Source: Bacillus sp. Marseille-Q1617 (GTDB lineage Bacteria > Bacillota > Bacilli > Bacillales > Bacillaceae_B). From it: 64,000 nt of DNA. The notes below the pieces were generated by a model. It made no database searches. It saw only the letters and a list, made by a program, of their open reading frames with translations, and was not told where the DNA came from. The position numbers and the translations under genes were made by a program. Shown here one piece after another: positions 1 through 7,449 of this stretch (position 1 is the stretch's first letter; each line of letters begins with the position of its first letter). The stretch covers positions 1 to 64,000 of the forward strand of contig NZ_CAHJXM010000003.1 of the NCBI RefSeq assembly GCF_903645295.1, read 5' to 3'.

Positions 1-78
1 ACCATGCCCCAAACCTGAGTCCAATCCCGCGCCCCAATCCCCCTAAACCGGAATAATACCCGTCCACCCCCGATATGT

Positions 79-112
79 TATAATAAAGAAGCAAGTCATA
101 CATTACAGGAGG
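79..112 (+). promoter_or_regulatory. fxsA -10 element and ribosome binding site
   Basis: A TATAAT hexamer at 79-84 is preceded by TG two bases upstream (extended -10), but no good -35 is visible 17 bp further up. AGGAGG at 107-112 lies 8 bases before the GTG at 121 and decides that start. The first 78 bases hold no gene I can support; they are presumably the end of the upstream gene's 3' region. Confidence 0.5.
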
Positions 113-120
113 AATTCCTC

Positions 121-507
121 GTGAGATATATTCTGCCGTTTTTAATTGTAGTTCCTGCTTTGGAAATCGGGATCCTTATACTTGCCGGACAAACCATCGG
201 TGTGCTGCCGACCGTTTTGATGATCATTGCGACGGGGATTGCCGGTGCATATTTGGCGAAGAGACAAGGACTTGAAACCATCAGGAGGGCTCAGCAGGAC
301 ATGCAATATGCACAGTTCCCTGGTGATGTAATCATCGACGGTCTATGCATTTTGGTCGGTGGAGTGCTGTTGTTGACCCCGGGATTCGTTACCGATGCAA
401 CCGGCTTTTTGCTGCTGCTTCCCCCGACACGAAAACTATTTAAACCATTTATTTATAAGTTATTTAAAAGATGGTTCAATAAAGGGAACCTCATTATTTA
501 TCGATAA
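121..507 (+). CDS. fxsA: FxsA family membrane protein
   Basis: A 128-residue integral membrane protein of the FxsA family (named for suppression of F exclusion of phage T7 in E. coli; cellular role in Bacillus not defined). The N-terminus is a hydrophobic segment (about residues 3-25), followed by two or three further hydrophobic stretches, including a leucine-rich one around 82-95, and a basic C-terminal tail ending in FNKGNLIIYR. The start is GTG, fixed by AGGAGG 8 bases upstream. In B. subtilis the orthologue (ytzA) lies in the same place between pyk and ytvI. A strong terminator follows directly. Confidence 0.9.
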   Translation: MRYILPFLIVVPALEIGILILAGQTIGVLPTVLMIIATGIAGAYLAKRQGLETIRRAQQDMQYAQFPGDVIIDGLCILVGGVLLLTPGFVTDATGFLLLLPPTRKLFKPFIYKLFKRWFNKGNLIIYR

Positions 508-511
508 TTTG

Positions 512-556
512 AAAAAGCACCGCCTCGGCCCATGGACCGAAGCAGTGCTTTTTTTA
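512..556. terminator. Bidirectional terminator between fxsA and ytvI
   Basis: AAAAAGCAC ... GTGCTTTTTTT stem with an inner CTCGG/CCGAA pairing. T-runs occur on both strands, so it can stop fxsA rightward and the convergent ytvI leftward. Confidence 0.85.
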
Positions 557-593
557 TTCAAATCTGTTAATCAAAGCTGTCGATTTTCCACTT

Positions 594-1706
594 TTATTTA
601 GTACCCATTATAAATTTCCAAGTATCTTCAAATACTCCTGCACGCCTTAGAGTCGAAAGGATGACAAGGACGACAGGTCCCACGATCAAGCCTAGGAATC
701 CGATCAACTTGAACCCGACGAAGAGAGCGACCAGCGTAGCTAGGGGATCAAGTCCTATGCTGGAGGATAGCACCTTTGGTTCCATGATCTGGCGCTGAAC
801 GACGACTACTAAATATAACACGGAGAGCCCGATACCGAGTCCTGCATTACCGGTAATAAATTCATATGCGATCCATGGAACAAATACCGCTCCTGTTCCT
901 AAGTAAGGGAGGATATCCACCAAGCCGCTTACAAGGGCAATGGTTATGGCATAGTCAACGCGCAGAATGATTAACCCGATCAATACGATTATGGCCGTGA
1001 TTGAAATCAAGGTGAATTGGGCCCTTATAAAACCGAACAGTGCTTTTTTCAGGTCCATGAACACGGTTCTTCCGCTCGACATTGCTTTTCCTGGTACGAT
1101 TCTTTCTGCTTTTGCGGACAATTTATACCAGTCTTTGCTGATGAAGAATGTTGCTAACGCTGCAAAGATGAGTACAGATGCAGCATTCGGTATCCACGAA
1201 ATAAGCTGAGGAAGCCTCTGGAAGAAGTTTTGAAGAAAATCACCTGCCGATTGGGCGATTTTGCTGCCAGCTGTTTCAATGTTTTCCAGGATGGTACTCT
1301 GCTGTCCCGCATCGAGATTTTTGAAGAGTCCAGCAATCTGGTGATAAAAAGGAATCACTTGCCCTACAATGAAGTTCTCTGCATAGGTTACGAGAGTCCG
1401 GACGTGTTCAGGCAGCACTTCTGATAGATAGTTTGCTCCTGACACAATTTCAGCAATCAAAAGGGTGATCAGCCCGGCAAACATCCCCACAATCAGAAAC
1501 AGCGAAACGACTACTGCCCATACCCTCGGCAGTCTGCCCTTCGTTTCAAGCCAATTAACGAAAGGATTGATCAGTAATGCGATTCCGACGGCAATGACGA
1601 AGGGATAAGCGAGTTTCCATATGTAATACAATGCGAATAAAGAAAGAAGGATGATGGCAATCACAATAAGAAAGCGAATGGTCCTATACACATATTCCAA
1701 GTTCAA
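594..1706 (-). CDS. ytvI: AI-2E family transporter / permease YtvI
   Basis: A 370-residue polytopic membrane protein of the AI-2E (TqsA/YhhQ-like, PF01594) exporter family. Several members are Na+(Li+)/H+ antiporters or autoinducer exporters; the substrate of YtvI is not known. About eight hydrophobic segments are visible, with the family-typical short pair at the N-terminus, a long soluble loop near residues 100-180, and a C-terminal cluster containing GLDPLATLVALFVG and GLIVGPVV motifs. The start is TTG at 1706, chosen because AGGGGGA lies 7 bases upstream and the protein then begins MNLEYVYRT. It is convergent with fxsA and divergent from citZ, as in B. subtilis. Confidence 0.88.
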   Translation of the reverse strand: MNLEYVYRTIRFLIVIAIILLSLFALYYIWKLAYPFVIAVGIALLINPFVNWLETKGRLPRVWAVVVSLFLIVGMFAGLITLLIAEIVSGANYLSEVLPEHVRTLVTYAENFIVGQVIPFYHQIAGLFKNLDAGQQSTILENIETAGSKIAQSAGDFLQNFFQRLPQLISWIPNAASVLIFAALATFFISKDWYKLSAKAERIVPGKAMSSGRTVFMDLKKALFGFIRAQFTLISITAIIVLIGLIILRVDYAITIALVSGLVDILPYLGTGAVFVPWIAYEFITGNAGLGIGLSVLYLVVVVQRQIMEPKVLSSSIGLDPLATLVALFVGFKLIGFLGLIVGPVVLVILSTLRRAGVFEDTWKFIMGTK

Positions 1707-1827
1707 CTGAGTTCCCCCTGACCTGTCTATTACTACCTATTTTATAAGAGACTGGAAATGAAAGAAAGTTCTAATTTCAATAAAATTTGTTCTATTTGTA
1801 GCAGTAGTTTAGTAGGGGGGGTTACAA

Positions 1828-1938
1828 GTGGACGCCCAGTTTCAGCACCCAAAAGTCAGTCAGGTTTATTTTTCTAGTAAAATAATTTTAGATAAATTCG
1901 AGCGTTATCATTCACAAATGTCAGATAATTGTTTATAA
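1828..1938 (+). CDS. Possible 36-residue leader ORF upstream of citZ
   Basis: GTG at 1828 follows a run of seven G (1815-1821) that could act as a strong ribosome binding site. The ORF runs 36 codons to TAA at 1936 and begins MDAQFQHPK. It overlaps the predicted citZ -35/-10 elements, which argues against it being a citZ leader peptide. No promoter of its own is convincing. It is listed only because the Shine-Dalgarno signal is unusually strong; it may well be chance. Confidence 0.2.
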   Translation: MDAQFQHPKVSQVYFSSKIILDKFERYHSQMSDNCL

Positions 1939-1959
1939 TAGAAAATGTAAGCGCATCCC
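1878..1959 (+). promoter_or_regulatory. citZ promoter with cre-like site and CcpC-like inverted repeats
   Basis: Sigma-A promoter: TTCACA at 1911-1916, 17 bp, TATAAT at 1934-1939. At the expected start point lies TGTAAGCGCATCCC (1946-1959), whose left half matches the CcpA cre consensus and whose right half is degenerate. Just upstream are a perfect palindrome TAAAATAATTTTA (1878-1890) and GATAA-N9-TTATC (1891-1909). The latter resembles the CcpC dyad (ATAA-N7-TTAT) but has a spacer two bases too long. CcpA and CcpC control of citZ is known in B. subtilis; assignment of these exact sites is inference. Confidence 0.55.
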
Positions 1960-2166
1960 AAGCTCTATTTCCCTGCTGGTTATTCATCGTACAGGGAATC
2001 ATTTTTTGTGCAGGGATTGAGCAATCGCTCAACATACGAAACAGAATGATTAAATGCCCTCAACAGGTAATTTACTTGCTTCTATTAAACAAGCCCGCTA
2101 CAAATTTTCGTGCAGGGTTTTAAGCTCATATGAAAATGGGTAAAAGGGAAATACATTCAAAGGAGA
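1960..2166 (+). promoter_or_regulatory. Long structured 5' leader of citZ
   Basis: About 225 nt separate the predicted start point from the citZ ATG. Two simple hairpins are visible: TTCCCTG/CAGGGAA around 1968-1997, and a perfect TTGAGC-AATC-GCTCAA at 2017-2032. AAAGGAGAG at 2158-2166 is the ribosome binding site. In B. subtilis aconitase has been reported to bind the citZ leader RNA. Whether this leader is bound cannot be seen; no classic iron-responsive loop was recognised. Confidence 0.4.
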
Positions 2167-2173
2167 GATTATT

Positions 2174-3292
2174 ATGACAGCGACTCGCGGACTAGAAGGA
2201 GTTGTAGCTACTACTTCATCCATCAGTTCAATCATTGATGACACTCTTACATATGTCGGTTATAACATTGATGATTTAACAAACAATGCTACATTTGAAG
2301 AGGTAATCTATTTACTATGGCATTTGAAATTACCTACTCAATCAGAACTTCAGGAGCTGACAGACCAATTGGCGGAAAACATGGCTCTTCCTCAGGAGGT
2401 CCTGGATCACTTCAAGATGTACAATATCAAGGAAGTGCATCCTATGGCTGCATTGCGTTCTGCCGTATCTTTACTTGGATTATATGATGAAGAGGCAGAT
2501 GTGATGGAAGAGGAAGCAAACTACTTGAAAGCCGTTCGTCTGCAGGCGAAAATCCCTACGATCGTAACAAGTTTTGCGAGAATCCGTAACGGACAGGAGC
2601 CGATTGCACCTCGTAAGGACCTCGGTTTTGCTGCTAACTTCCTGTATATGCTGACAGGTAAAGATCCTGAGCCTATCGAAATCGAAGCCTTCAACAAGGC
2701 GCTTGTCCTTCACGCGGACCATGAATTAAACGCTTCCACGTTCACTGCACGTGTATGTGTGGCTACACTTTCAGACGTTTACTCTGGAGTAACAGCTGCA
2801 ATCGGAGCACTGAAAGGACCGCTTCATGGTGGAGCAAACGAGCAGGTCATGAAGATGCTTACTGAAGTCGGATCTGTTGATAAAGCTGAATCCTATATTT
2901 TGGACAAGCTTGAAAAGAAAGAGAAAATCATGGGCTTCGGTCACCGTGTTTACCGTCAAGGGGACCCTCGTGCGAAGCATCTAAAAGAAATGTCCAAAAA
3001 GCTGACTGAGCTTAGAGGAGAAAGCAAATATTATGAAATGTCTGCGAAGATCGAGGAAGTCTTCACAGCAAATAAAGGGCTTCCGCCAAATGTTGATTTC
3101 TATTCAGCATCTGTGTATCACAGCCTGGGCATCGATCATGACCTATTCACACCGATCTTTGCTGTAAGCCGTGTATCCGGCTGGCTTGCCCATATCCTGG
3201 AGCAATATTCAAATAACCGCTTAATCCGCCCTCGTGCTGATTATATTGGACCTGGCAAACAGAAATACGTGCCGGTTGATCAAAGAGGTTAA
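2174..3292 (+). CDS. citZ: Citrate synthase
   Basis: Citrate synthase (372 residues) condenses acetyl-CoA and oxaloacetate to citrate at the entry of the TCA cycle. The catalytic set is intact: His218 in LHGGANEQVM, His257 in MGFGHRVYR, and Asp308 in NVDFYSASVYHSLGI. The length fits the short Gram-positive type. The ATG at 2174 is preceded by AAAGGAGAG. It heads the TCA gene cluster citZ-icd-mdh; a weak AT-rich hairpin (3299-3326) lies between citZ and icd, so read-through is likely. Confidence 0.97.
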   Translation: MTATRGLEGVVATTSSISSIIDDTLTYVGYNIDDLTNNATFEEVIYLLWHLKLPTQSELQELTDQLAENMALPQEVLDHFKMYNIKEVHPMAALRSAVSLLGLYDEEADVMEEEANYLKAVRLQAKIPTIVTSFARIRNGQEPIAPRKDLGFAANFLYMLTGKDPEPIEIEAFNKALVLHADHELNASTFTARVCVATLSDVYSGVTAAIGALKGPLHGGANEQVMKMLTEVGSVDKAESYILDKLEKKEKIMGFGHRVYRQGDPRAKHLKEMSKKLTELRGESKYYEMSAKIEEVFTANKGLPPNVDFYSASVYHSLGIDHDLFTPIFAVSRVSGWLAHILEQYSNNRLIRPRADYIGPGKQKYVPVDQRG

Positions 3293-3400
3293 TATCAATA
3301 TTTACAAATAGTAAAAATATTGGTGTAATAAATAAGAAGGGGAATGACTTTGGAATTATGGTCATCCCCTTTGATAATGAATGAAAATGGAGGTTACATA

Positions 3401-4672
3401 ATGACACAAGGTGAAAAGATTACAAACCAAAACGGCCAGCTGAATGTTCCAAACAATCCAATCGTTCCTTTTATCGAAGGTGACGGTACAGGTCCCGATA
3501 TCTGGGCTGCAGCTCAGCGCGTATTAGATGCATCTGTTGAAAAAGCATATAAAGGTGAGCGTAAAATCGAGTGGAAAGAAGTTTACGCAGGTGAAAAAGC
3601 TTACAATAAAACAGGTGAATGGCTTCCAAATGAAACACTTGAAGCAATCCGTGAATATTTCATCGCCATCAAAGGTCCACTTACGACTCCTGTAGGCGGC
3701 GGAATCCGTTCATTGAACGTTGCGCTTCGTCAAGAGCTTGACCTATTCACATGCCTGCGTCCTGTGCGTTACTTTGAAGGTGTTCCTTCTCCAGTAAAGC
3801 GCCCTGAGGATACTGACATGGTGATCTTCCGTGAAAATACAGAAGATATCTACGCTGGTATTGAATATGCGAGCGGTTCCGATGAAGTGAAGAAACTGAT
3901 CAGTTTCCTTCAAGATGAAATGGGAGTTAACAAAATCCGCTTCCCAGAAACTTCAGGAATTGGTATTAAGCCTGTATCAGAAGAAGGTACTTCACGATTG
4001 GTTCGTGCGGCTATTAACTATGCCATCACTGAAGGACGTAAATCAGTGACGCTTGTACACAAAGGGAACATCATGAAATTCACTGAAGGTGCATTCAAGA
4101 ACTGGGGTTACGAGCTTGCTGAGAAAGAATTCGGCGATAAAGTATTCACTTGGGCTCAATACGATAAGATCAAAGACGCTGAAGGCACTGAAGCAGCTAA
4201 CAAAGCACAATCTGAAGCAGAAGCTGCAGGTAAGATCATCGTTAAAGATTCAATCGCTGATATCTTCTTACAACAGATTCTTACACGTCCGGCTGAGTTC
4301 GATGTCGTTGCTACAATGAACTTGAACGGAGACTACATTTCTGATGCGCTGGCTGCACAAGTAGGCGGAATTGGTATTGCACCAGGTGCGAACATCAACT
4401 ATGAGTCAGGACATGCCATTTTCGAAGCAACTCACGGTACTGCTCCTAAATATGCAGGAATGGATAAGGTTAACCCTTCTTCAGTCATCCTTTCCGGAGT
4501 GCTTATGCTTGAGCACCTTGGATGGTCGGAAGCAGCTAATCTAATCACTAAATCAATGGAAAAAACAATCGCTTCTAAAGTCGTGACATATGACTTTGCC
4601 CGTCTGATGGATGGAGCTACTGAAGTGAAATGTTCAGAGTTCGGTACAGCATTGATCGAAAACATGGAATAA
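3401..4672 (+). CDS. icd: NADP-dependent isocitrate dehydrogenase
   Basis: Isocitrate dehydrogenase (423 residues) makes 2-oxoglutarate and CO2 with reduction of NADP+. Ser104 lies in [13 protein letters not shown], the substrate-binding serine that in other bacteria is the phosphorylation site. The metal and substrate motif [19 protein letters not shown] and the nucleotide-site segment [11 protein letters not shown] are present. An upstream in-frame ATG at 3344 exists, but the ATG at 3401 is preferred: ATGGAGG precedes it by 7 bases and the protein then begins MTQGEKI, as in B. subtilis. It is the second gene of the citZ-icd-mdh cluster. Confidence 0.97.
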   Translation: MTQGEKITNQNGQLNVPNNPIVPFIEGDGTGPDIWAAAQRVLDASVEKAYKGERKIEWKEVYAGEKAYNKTGEWLPNETLEAIREYFIAIKGPLTTPVGGGIRSLNVALRQELDLFTCLRPVRYFEGVPSPVKRPEDTDMVIFRENTEDIYAGIEYASGSDEVKKLISFLQDEMGVNKIRFPETSGIGIKPVSEEGTSRLVRAAINYAITEGRKSVTLVHKGNIMKFTEGAFKNWGYELAEKEFGDKVFTWAQYDKIKDAEGTEAANKAQSEAEAAGKIIVKDSIADIFLQQILTRPAEFDVVATMNLNGDYISDALAAQVGGIGIAPGANINYESGHAIFEATHGTAPKYAGMDKVNPSSVILSGVLMLEHLGWSEAANLITKSMEKTIASKVVTYDFARLMDGATEVKCSEFGTALIENME

Positions 4673-4681
4673 TGTAAACAT

Positions 4682-4712
4682 CAGAAGCATTCCTTCAATA
4701 GGGATGCTTCTG
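4682..4712 (+). other. Intercistronic hairpin between icd and mdh
   Basis: A 12-bp stem CAGAAGCATTCC/GGGATGCTTCTG with a 7-base loop. It is followed by TCTTACG, not a T-run, so it is a poor intrinsic terminator. It is better read as an RNA-stability or processing element that could set the icd/mdh transcript ratio. Confidence 0.55.
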
Positions 4713-4752
4713 TCTTACGTAAAATACAATTGATGAACAGGAGGAACCATGA

Positions 4753-5691
4753 ATGACAATTAAACGCAGAAAAGTTTCGGTGATCGGCGGAGGTTTTACA
4801 GGTGCAACGACTGCCCTTATGCTGGCGCAAAAAGAACTTGGTGATGTAGTGCTGGTTGATATTCCCCAAATGGAAGATCCAACAAAAGGCAAGGCTTTGG
4901 ATATGCTTGAAGCAAGTCCGGTTCAGGGGTTTGATGCAAACATCACCGGCACGTCAAACTATGAAGACACGAAGGATTCTGATATTGTCGTGATTACAGC
5001 CGGTATCGCACGCAAGCCTGGAATGAGCCGTGACGACTTGGTTCAGACAAACCAAAAGGTCATGAAGTCTGTAACAGAGCAAATTGTCAAATATTCTCCA
5101 AACTGCTATATCATCGTACTGACTAATCCTGTTGATGCCATGACCTACACGGTCTTCAAAGCATCGGGATTCCCGAAAGAACGGGTCATCGGTCAATCCG
5201 GCGTCCTTGATACAGCCCGTTTCCGTACGTTCGTTGCACAGGAATTGAATCTGTCTGTCAAAGACATCACAGGTTTTGTACTTGGCGGACACGGAGATGA
5301 CATGGTTCCATTAATCCGTTACTCCTACGCAGGAGGAATTCCTTTAGAAACCTTGATCCCGAAAGATCGTCTCGATGCAATCGTTGAACGTACCCGTAAA
5401 GGCGGAGGGGAGATTGTCGGACTGTTAGGCAATGGATCGGCATACTATGCACCAGCTGCTTCACTGGTCCAGATGGTCGAAGCGATTCTTAAAGATCAAC
5501 GCCGCGTAATCCCGGCAATTGCTTACCTGGAAGGCGAATACGGCTTCGAGGGGATCTACCTTGGAGTTCCAACCATCCTGGGAGGCAACGGCCTCGAAAA
5601 AATCATCGAACTAGAACTGACAGAAGAAGAGCAGTCAGCACTCGCAAAATCAGCCGACTCCGTAAAGAATGTCATGTCATCATTGGCGTAG
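4753..5691 (+). CDS. mdh: Malate dehydrogenase
   Basis: NAD-dependent malate dehydrogenase of the LDH-like type (312 residues) interconverts malate and oxaloacetate. The nucleotide-binding segment [13 protein letters not shown] is at the N-terminus, Arg motifs lie in [11 protein letters not shown] and the [12 protein letters not shown] stretch, and the catalytic His180 is in [10 protein letters not shown]. Two ATGs overlap at the start; the one at 4749 gives only four codons, so 4753 is the real start, with AGGAGGA upstream. A strong terminator follows and separates the TCA cluster from a repeat element. Confidence 0.97.
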   Translation: MTIKRRKVSVIGGGFTGATTALMLAQKELGDVVLVDIPQMEDPTKGKALDMLEASPVQGFDANITGTSNYEDTKDSDIVVITAGIARKPGMSRDDLVQTNQKVMKSVTEQIVKYSPNCYIIVLTNPVDAMTYTVFKASGFPKERVIGQSGVLDTARFRTFVAQELNLSVKDITGFVLGGHGDDMVPLIRYSYAGGIPLETLIPKDRLDAIVERTRKGGGEIVGLLGNGSAYYAPAASLVQMVEAILKDQRRVIPAIAYLEGEYGFEGIYLGVPTILGGNGLEKIIELELTEEEQSALAKSADSVKNVMSSLA

Positions 5692-5698
5692 AGAATAA

Positions 5699-5743
5699 TA
5701 AAAGCCAGTTCCATTCATTATTTGAGTGAACTGGCTTTTTTAT
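5699..5743 (+). terminator. mdh terminator
   Basis: AAAAGCCAGTTC/GAACTGGCTTTT stem with inner CATT/GAGT-type pairing, then TTTTTTA. Confidence 0.9.
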
Positions 5744-5791
5744 GCTTTTTATGAAAAGAAGTTCAATATCAAAAAGATATGATTGAGTGAA

Positions 5792-5931
5792 CCCAGCTGT
5801 TGATTGGAGTGCAAGACGAAGACTCCTGCGGGAGAAGCGCGTTAGGTGAGACCCCACAGGAGCGCAGCGACGAGGAGGCTCACCAACCGCCCGCGGAAAG
5901 CGAAGTCTTGCACGGAAATCAACAGCGGTAT
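5792..5931 (+). repeat. Family 1 stem-loop repeat, copy A
   Basis: An imperfect palindrome of about 140 bp. The ends are CAGCTGTTGATT and AATCAACAGCGG; inside lie GTGCAAGACGAAGACT / AGCGAAGTCTTGCAC arms and a core TGAGACCCC...CGAGGAGGCTCA that forms a top stem. This is the simple form without a nested module. Similar copies lie at 16510, 18107, 27690 and 44741, with remnants at 22732, 60391 and 60617. Open frames across it are by-products of the palindrome, not genes. Confidence 0.85.
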
Positions 5932-5975
5932 TAGAAGGCAAATAAATATTATCCCAATAACCGCGTAAAATCCCT

Positions 5976-6060
5976 TTGTATGGAAAGCCTATAAATGATA
6001 TTATAGTAATATACAGATAATAAAGATTATTTCTATTATTTTAAAATGTATGCGTTTACA
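5976..6060 (+). promoter_or_regulatory. Promoter and cre-like operator of the MaoC gene
   Basis: TTGTAT at 5976-5981, 17 bp, TATTAT at 5999-6004. Downstream, TGTATGCGTTTACA (6047-6060) differs from the cre consensus TGWAANCGNTNWCA at one position only and would lie near +37, a road-block position for CcpA. The site also forms the dyad GTATG/CATAC. Confidence 0.6.
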
Positions 6061-6076
6061 TACGGAGGTGCACCTT

Positions 6077-6553
6077 ATGCTATTAGGTAAAAAAAGAAAA
6101 CTTGGTAGAAAAATTGAGGAAATGTCGATCGGAGAAAAATTAACATTAACAGAAAAAATTGAAGATAATGACCTGCTCCTGTATCTTGGCTTGACGAATG
6201 ATGCCAATCCTTTATACATCCAGCATGACTATGCTTCACAGACCCCATTTAAAAAACCGATTGTTCCATCCATCATGCTTACAGGGATTATTACATCTGC
6301 CGTTTCAAAGTACTTGCCAGGACCTGGTTCACATATCATTGAACAGAACATCGACTTTCCAAAACCCGTTTATCATTATGCAACCATTCAGTTCCTCTTT
6401 GAAGTCACAGAAGTAGAACCGGTATCCCATACCGTCACAATCAGAGTGACAGCAGTAAATGAAGAAGATGAGAAAGTCATAAATGGATTAATCAAAGTAT
6501 GTCCTCCTCACAAGCTTGAAAAAATGAACAGTCATGCACTGGAGAATTTTTAA
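6077..6553 (+). CDS. MaoC-like hot-dog fold dehydratase
   Basis: A 158-residue MaoC family protein with a single hot-dog domain. The segment YLGLTNDANPLYIQHDYA (about residues 32-49) is the typical R-hydratase catalytic motif with its Asp/Asn and His. The FKKPIVPSIMLTG segment matches the family's helix. Members hydrate trans-2-enoyl-CoA or enoyl-ACP. The ATG at 6077 is chosen over an in-frame ATG at 6050 because GGAGGTG at 6064-6070 lies just upstream. It is monocistronic between two terminators. A cre-like site upstream would tie it to carbon catabolite control. The substrate is not determined. Confidence 0.82.
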   Translation: MLLGKKRKLGRKIEEMSIGEKLTLTEKIEDNDLLLYLGLTNDANPLYIQHDYASQTPFKKPIVPSIMLTGIITSAVSKYLPGPGSHIIEQNIDFPKPVYHYATIQFLFEVTEVEPVSHTVTIRVTAVNEEDEKVINGLIKVCPPHKLEKMNSHALENF

Positions 6554-6570
6554 TACGGAAATGGCCGCTA

Positions 6571-6609
6571 AGCTATAAAATCCAATTGGATTTTATAGCT
6601 TTTTTTTTA
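6571..6609 (+). terminator. MaoC gene terminator
   Basis: A near loop-free perfect palindrome, AGCTATAAAATCC / GGATTTTATAGCT, followed by nine T. Confidence 0.93.
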
Positions 6610-6732
6610 TATGCATATACTAAAACTATCTTTAAGGTATGGTCAGGGCATACAATTGTATTATAATGAAAATATAATTACATAATATCGTTGGATGATG
6701 GGGTTAATTTCTTTTGTATGGAGGCACTTTAA

Positions 6733-7449
6733 ATGAGCAAAAAAATCCTGGTAGTAGAAGATGAACAATCGATCGCCACATTGTTAAAGTACAACTTGGA
6801 GCAATCAGGCTATTCGGTCATTACCGCACATGATGGTGAAGAGGGACGAGATATGGCTGTCGATCAGCTCCCAGACTTAATGATCTTGGATCTCATGCTC
6901 CCAAAAATGGATGGAATCGAAGTTTGTAAGGAATTAAGACAGAAAAAAGTGAATATTCCCATCCTCATGCTGACAGCAAAAGATGATGAATTTGATAAAG
7001 TCCTTGGCTTGGAGCTTGGGGCGGATGATTATATGACAAAGCCATTCAGCCCAAGGGAAGTGGTGGCGAGAGTAAAGGCGATTCTGCGGCGCAGTCAAAC
7101 GATTAAGGATGCCGGGGACGTCGAAGAAGAACCTGCTGATTATAAAGAAGTAGGAGAATTAAAAGTATATCCTGAGCAATATGAAGCGTATTTCCAGGGT
7201 CAATTATTAGAATTGACCCCCAAAGAGTTTGAACTACTCCTTTATTTGACGAATAACAAAGGAAGAGTGCTGACCCGCGATCAGCTTCTTAGTGCCGTCT
7301 GGAATTATGATTTCGCAGGTGATACCAGAATCGTCGATGTCCATATCAGCCACTTGCGTGAAAAGATTGAATCCAATACAAAGAAACCCGTATATATTAA
7401 AACGATCCGAGGACTCGGTTATAAGCTGGAGGAGCCAAAGGGTCGATGA
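6733..7449 (+). CDS. phoP: PhoP response regulator
   Basis: An OmpR-family response regulator (238 residues) for phosphate starvation. The receiver domain covers about residues 3-118, with acidic Asp10/Glu9-type residues, phospho-acceptor Asp53 in LMILDLMLPKMDG, Thr81, and Lys103 in MTKPFSPRE. A winged-helix DNA-binding domain covers about 140-235 (ELTPKEFELLLYL, TRIVDVHISHLREKI, IRGLGYKLE). The stop codon overlaps the phoR start (ATGA). A TATAAT lies at 6662-6667 without a clear -35. No Pho box is obvious upstream; one is found downstream of phoR instead. Confidence 0.97.
   Translation: MSKKILVVEDEQSIATLLKYNLEQSGYSVITAHDGEEGRDMAVDQLPDLMILDLMLPKMDGIEVCKELRQKKVNIPILMLTAKDDEFDKVLGLELGADDYMTKPFSPREVVARVKAILRRSQTIKDAGDVEEEPADYKEVGELKVYPEQYEAYFQGQLLELTPKEFELLLYLTNNKGRVLTRDQLLSAVWNYDFAGDTRIVDVHISHLREKIESNTKKPVYIKTIRGLGYKLEEPKGR

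Noticed and set aside
5672..5941. Open frames across the family 1 and 2 repeats (also near 16518, 18120, 27622, 33552, 44665, 60303)
   Set aside because: They follow the palindromes, have no ribosome binding site, and change with each repeat copy. Their shared peptides reflect shared DNA, not a gene family.
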